Shown here: piece by piece, positions 13,882-16,571 of the stretch | Layout: the number at the start of each line of letters is the position of its first letter | Position numbering within the stretch: the first letter of the stretch is position 1 | Source: Alphaproteobacteria bacterium UBA3002 | GTDB lineage: Bacteria > Pseudomonadota > Alphaproteobacteria > Rickettsiales > UBA3002 | DNA: 16,571 bases | Assembly: GCA_002346425.1 (NCBI GenBank) | Contig: DDZS01000006.1 | Span: 1 to 16,571 of the forward strand | Reading direction: 5' to 3' | Notes under the pieces: generated by a model | Told to the model about the DNA's origin: nothing | Databases searched by the model: none | What the model saw: the letters and a program-made list of their open reading frames with translations, nothing else | Made by a program: the position numbers and the translations under genes

Positions 13882-14400
13882 ATGAACAAATGGCAGGAAT
13901 ACATACAACCATCCAATACAAAGGCAACTAACCCTCCGGTTTATATCATCGGTGGCGATGGCCCGACCAGACGTCGCCTGCATGATTTTTTGCACCATAT
14001 TGGGTATGATCCTATCATGTTCAATGACCCTGCAGACGCGGTATTAGCGCTGCAAAAAAACTCTCGTAACGACACATTGCCAGCATTTATATTTGGTTCT
14101 TTCCTGATGGGCGAAAATATCCATGGCGCTAACGAACGTATTTTAACGGCGCGCCGCTTTCTTGATAAAAACTTAAATTTTGGCGTGCCGATGATATGCG
14201 TGACGCAAAATAAAAAACAAGCGAAGGAATTTAATTCGAAAAGACCCTATTGCTCCATCACCGAAGAAGCGCTTCTGCAATATACGGACGAACGCTATCA
14301 AGGAGATAAGAATGTGCAGAACTTCTGGGAAGATGTCGAATTATTACGCAATGCCTGGGCGGTGGATGTGATTGAAAAAGAAAGCGCCCCGCACAAATAA
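13882..14400 (+). CDS. Pseudo-receiver-like protein 2, 172 aa
   Basis: This is a paralog of the 13351 product. Shared positions include an N-terminal Trp (MNKW versus MTNW), strand VYIIGGDGP, helix RRLHDFLHHIG, FNDPADAVLALQKNSRNDT (versus YRNPLDAMGEIRTHSRRQT), strand PAFIFGS (67-73) and strand VPMICVT (102-108). As in its neighbour, the strand-3 end has GS in place of the phosphoacceptor Asp, so it is a degenerate receiver at best. An insertion around NIHGANERILTARRFLDKNLN lengthens the middle, and a helical tail (FWEDVELLRNAWAVDVIEK) ends the protein. There is no DNA-binding or enzymatic output. The equal 51-bp gaps and matching promoters suggest a tandem duplication of gene plus promoter. 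flhB starts 38 nt downstream. Confidence 0.6.
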   Translation: MNKWQEYIQPSNTKATNPPVYIIGGDGPTRRRLHDFLHHIGYDPIMFNDPADAVLALQKNSRNDTLPAFIFGSFLMGENIHGANERILTARRFLDKNLNFGVPMICVTQNKKQAKEFNSKRPYCSITEEALLQYTDERYQGDKNVQNFWEDVELLRNAWAVDVIEKESAPHK

Positions 14401-14438
14401 CATAGCCCCAGCCCCTTGATTGGCGTATGCTCTAAGGC

Positions 14439-15554
14439 ATGTCAGAAGATCAGGACGACGCCCAGAAAACCGAAGACCCGACGCAGAAAAAGCTCGAAGA
14501 CGCGCAGAAAAAGGGTCAGGTTGCCAGCTCACGCGAGATCATGAGCTTTTTCATCCTGCTCGCCTTTACCTTTATCATTATCGTCCTGCTGCCCCCCACC
14601 ATGCAGGACCTGAAATTAACCTTAGAGAAATTCATCCTCATTCCCGAAGACATTGATATCGACGGTCAGGGATTCAATCAGACCATGGCCGAGCTGTTAA
14701 TGGCAGTCACTGCCGATATGGCGCTGCTGATGCTGCTGGTGATCGTTGCCGTTTTTGCGGGCAAACTGATGCAGGGTAAAATCCGTTTCGCGACCGAGCC
14801 GATCAAACCGAAGCTGGAAAAAATTTCGCCGCTTAAAGGCGTCAAACGCATGTTTTCGATGAAAAGCATCGTCGAATTCATCAAAGGTATTTTCAAAATC
14901 ATCATCGTCGGCGGGGTCGCTGTGATGGCAGTGTATCCGGAAAAAGAATATCTGCGCCTGCTGCCGGATGAGGACATCATGACCATCATGCATTTCATGT
15001 CGATGGTTATTGCGCGCATGATGATCGGCATCATCATCGTTATTTTCATCATCGCCGCGCTCGATTATGCGTATCAAGTTTTTGAATATATGAAGCAGTT
15101 GCGCATGACCAAGCAAGAGGTCAAAGACGAATATAAGCAGCAGGAAGGCGACCCGCATATCAAGGCCAAATTGCGTCAGCTGCGCCGCGAACGCCTCTCG
15201 AAACAGATGATGGCCGCCGTGCCCGAGGCGGATGTCGTCGTCACCAACCCGACCCACTTTGCCGTCGCCCTGAAATACGACTCCATGAACATGAACGCGC
15301 CAATGGTCATCGCCAAAGGCAAAGACAAGGTCGCGCTTCGTATCAAGGAAATCGCCGAGCAAAATAAAATCATCACCATGCGCAACCCGCCACTGGCGCG
15401 CTTATTGTTCGATAACGCGCCGATGGACGAAGAAATCCCGGGCGATTATTACCGCGCCGTTGCCGAAATCATCTCCTACGTCTACCGCCTCCGCGGCATC
15501 GACCTCTCCGGCGGCCCGGTCCTCACCATGCCAAAGAAGAAAAAAGGGAAATAG
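14439..15554 (+). CDS. flhB: Flagellar export apparatus protein FlhB, 371 aa
   Basis: FlhB sits at the cytoplasmic side of the flagellar type III export gate and switches substrate specificity from rod/hook to filament proteins after self-cleavage. The N-terminus EDPTQKKLEDAQKKGQVASSREI is diagnostic. Four membrane helices follow at about residues 36-53, 92-110, 150-166 and 190-208, then the linker TKQEVKDEYKQQEGDPHIKAK. The cytoplasmic domain contains the autocleavage motif NPTH at 270-273 (VVVTNPTHFAVALKY) and the ENPPLAR-type segment RNPPLARLLF. Length is normal and the C-terminus is a Lys-rich tail. ATG 14439 lacks a good Shine-Dalgarno sequence; TATGCT ends 7 nt upstream and could be a -10 for a leaderless or internal promoter. 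Confidence 0.96.
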   Translation: MSEDQDDAQKTEDPTQKKLEDAQKKGQVASSREIMSFFILLAFTFIIIVLLPPTMQDLKLTLEKFILIPEDIDIDGQGFNQTMAELLMAVTADMALLMLLVIVAVFAGKLMQGKIRFATEPIKPKLEKISPLKGVKRMFSMKSIVEFIKGIFKIIIVGGVAVMAVYPEKEYLRLLPDEDIMTIMHFMSMVIARMMIGIIIVIFIIAALDYAYQVFEYMKQLRMTKQEVKDEYKQQEGDPHIKAKLRQLRRERLSKQMMAAVPEADVVVTNPTHFAVALKYDSMNMNAPMVIAKGKDKVALRIKEIAEQNKIITMRNPPLARLLFDNAPMDEEIPGDYYRAVAEIISYVYRLRGIDLSGGPVLTMPKKKKGK

Positions 15555-15591
15555 TCCCCTTAAGGCTAACCTTTTCTTAACTTCTTCCGGT

Positions 15592-15597
15592 TATTCT
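15592..15597 (+). promoter_or_regulatory. Possible -10 for leaderless prepilin gene
   Basis: TATTCT (15592-15597) ends exactly 6 nt (GTATCC) before ATG 15604, and no Shine-Dalgarno sequence precedes that ATG. The -35 position 17 bp upstream (ACCTTT) is poor, and there is no Pho-box-like repeat. The geometry matches the other predicted leaderless starts. Confidence 0.35.
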
Positions 15598-15603
15598 GTA
15601 TCC

Positions 15604-16353
15604 ATGCGTTATGGTTTTAGTTTAGTTGAGCTTTCCATCGTCCTGGTCATTTTAGGGCTATTGACCGGTGGTATCCTGACTGGCCAATCCCTCATCCGCG
15701 CGGCGGAGTTGCGAAGCATCACGACCGATTTTAACCGCTACCAGACCGCGGTGCGCAGTTTTCGCGATAAATATTTCGCGATGCCCGGTGACATGCGCAA
15801 CGCCACGCGATTCTGGGCCACAGACCCGGATGGTTGCCCCACGCATGCGGTACAGGTGACGAAAAAAGAAACCTGCGATGGCGATGGCAACGGCTTTTTT
15901 ACCGACGATGCGGAAGCCTTTCGTTTTTGGCAACATTTGGCCAATGCCGGACTGGTCGAGGGCAGCTATAGCGGCGTCGCCGGTACAGGAAGCTCTACAC
16001 ATGCGGTTATTGGCTTGAATGTCCCGACCACTAAACTCAGCAATGTCAGCTTCACCGCCAATTACTTCGGTATCACTAGCGGCAGTGCCACTCAGTTTGC
16101 CACAGAATATGGCAATATTTTTGAATTTGGCGGTAGCCGCAGTAATGGTCGCACTATAGATCCCATCCTGACGCCAGAAGAAGCATGGAATATCGACACT
16201 AAAATCGATGACGGTAAACCGGGATATGGTTTATTGATCGCCTACAATTGGAATGAATGCACATTGGCCGTACGCAGAATCGACCTTGATGCCGCCTATG
16301 ACCTGCAACGCACCGATAAACCCTGCTCATTTTACTTTAGGAAGTTGTTTTGA
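15604..16353 (+). CDS. Type IV prepilin-like protein, 249 aa
   Basis: The very short leader MRYG precedes FSLVELSIVLVILGLLTGG, giving a prepilin peptidase site after Gly4 and Glu5 in the mature form. The body follows the same plan as the 11320 product: RSFRDKYFAMPGDMRNATRFW, then an Asp/Gly loop CDGDGNGFFTDD resembling the first half of a calcium-binding loop but without the Glu at position 12, then FWQHLANAGLVEGSYSG and TPEEAWNIDTKIDDG. The C-terminus ends in CSFYFRKLF. I chose ATG 15604 because upstream in-frame codons overlap flhB in another frame and the short leader is canonical. The next paralog starts 17 nt downstream, so the two probably form a transcription unit. Confidence 0.85.
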   Translation: MRYGFSLVELSIVLVILGLLTGGILTGQSLIRAAELRSITTDFNRYQTAVRSFRDKYFAMPGDMRNATRFWATDPDGCPTHAVQVTKKETCDGDGNGFFTDDAEAFRFWQHLANAGLVEGSYSGVAGTGSSTHAVIGLNVPTTKLSNVSFTANYFGITSGSATQFATEYGNIFEFGGSRSNGRTIDPILTPEEAWNIDTKIDDGKPGYGLLIAYNWNECTLAVRRIDLDAAYDLQRTDKPCSFYFRKLF

Positions 16354-16370
16354 TCCAAGGTTCAAACCCA

Positions 16371-16571
16371 ATGTTGCGATACGCATTCTCACTGGTCGAG
16401 CTCTCCATCGTCCTGGTCATTCTCGGCCTATTGACGGGCGGCATCCTCACCGGCCAATCCCTAATCCGCGCGGCGGAGCTGCGGAGTGTGGTCACGGAAT
16501 ATCAGCGTTTTCAAACGGCAACCCAAACCTTTCGCGATAAATATTTCGCACTACCCGGCGATATGCGCAAT
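16371..16571 (+). CDS. Type IV prepilin-like protein, N-terminal part, cut by window edge
   Basis: Sixty-seven codons are visible before the window ends. The N-terminus MLRYA/FSLVELSIVLVILGLLTGG differs from its neighbour at the key cleavage position: Ala stands at -1 where class III signals normally have Gly. The rest (RAAELRSVVTEYQRFQTATQTFRDKYFALPGDMRN) is close to the 15604 product, and the DNA is strongly similar over the N-terminal region, so the pair arose by tandem duplication. ATG 16371 has AAGG ten nt upstream. An in-frame TTG at 16350, overlapping the preceding stop and five nt after AGGAAG, is an alternative start that would lengthen the leader by seven residues. Confidence 0.8.
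   Translation, partial: MLRYAFSLVELSIVLVILGLLTGGILTGQSLIRAAELRSVVTEYQRFQTATQTFRDKYFALPGDMRN

Noticed and set aside
14678..15362. Long open frames on the minus strand inside flhB
   Set aside because: Their products are His/Asp- or Met/Ile-rich shadow translations; flhB has all family motifs on the plus strand.

Overview
This 16.6 kb window looks chromosomal and alphaproteobacterial, roughly 50-55% GC by eye. The signs are a PrfB of alphaproteobacterial type without a frameshift site, a short PAS protein resembling the alphaproteobacterial PAS_5 family, TspO, a fliQ-fliR-flhB group, and several prepilins sharing the FSLVELSIVLVILG N-terminus. A Micavibrio-like or related uncultured lineage is my best guess, but that is inference. 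I see no tRNA, rRNA, IS element, phage gene or CRISPR array, and no gene-free stretch longer than about 160 bases.

Layout. 1-432 (-) is the N-terminal part of a class A penicillin-binding protein, cut by the window edge. 568-1063 (+) holds two small unknown genes ending at a clear terminator. 1122-3517 (-) is a two-gene unit: a 601-aa orphan protein and a protein with one EF-hand loop. Divergent from it, 3650-4465 (+) encodes a Pro/Glu/Lys-rich protein with a tandem 21-residue repeat. An intergenic stretch with two matching hairpins follows. 4629-9522 (-) carries a PAS protein, tspO, prfB and a full PBP1A (mrcA). 9643-11316 (+) holds three small unknown genes. 11320-12108 (-) is a prepilin-like protein. 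12209-15554 (+) is fliQ, fliR, two paralogous receiver-like genes, then flhB. 15604 to the end (+) is a tandem pair of prepilin-like genes, the second cut by the window edge.

Main observation. Most of the unrecognised genes share one promoter design, which is absent from the recognisable housekeeping, flagellar and prepilin genes. It is a direct repeat of TGTCA-type heptamers with an 11-bp period, closely resembling the Pho box bound by PhoB/OmpR-family response regulators (CTGTCAT-N4-CTGTCAT). Seven copies have a plausible -10 hexamer placed either 11 bp or 22-23 bp after the second core repeat, one or two helical turns; an eighth copy has no clear -10. In four of the seven, the start codon begins exactly 6 nt after the -10, so the mRNAs should be leaderless. 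The window therefore seems to sample a lineage-specific regulon of unknown proteins scattered among cell-wall and flagellar genes. Two of its members are pseudo-receiver paralogs inserted between fliR and flhB.
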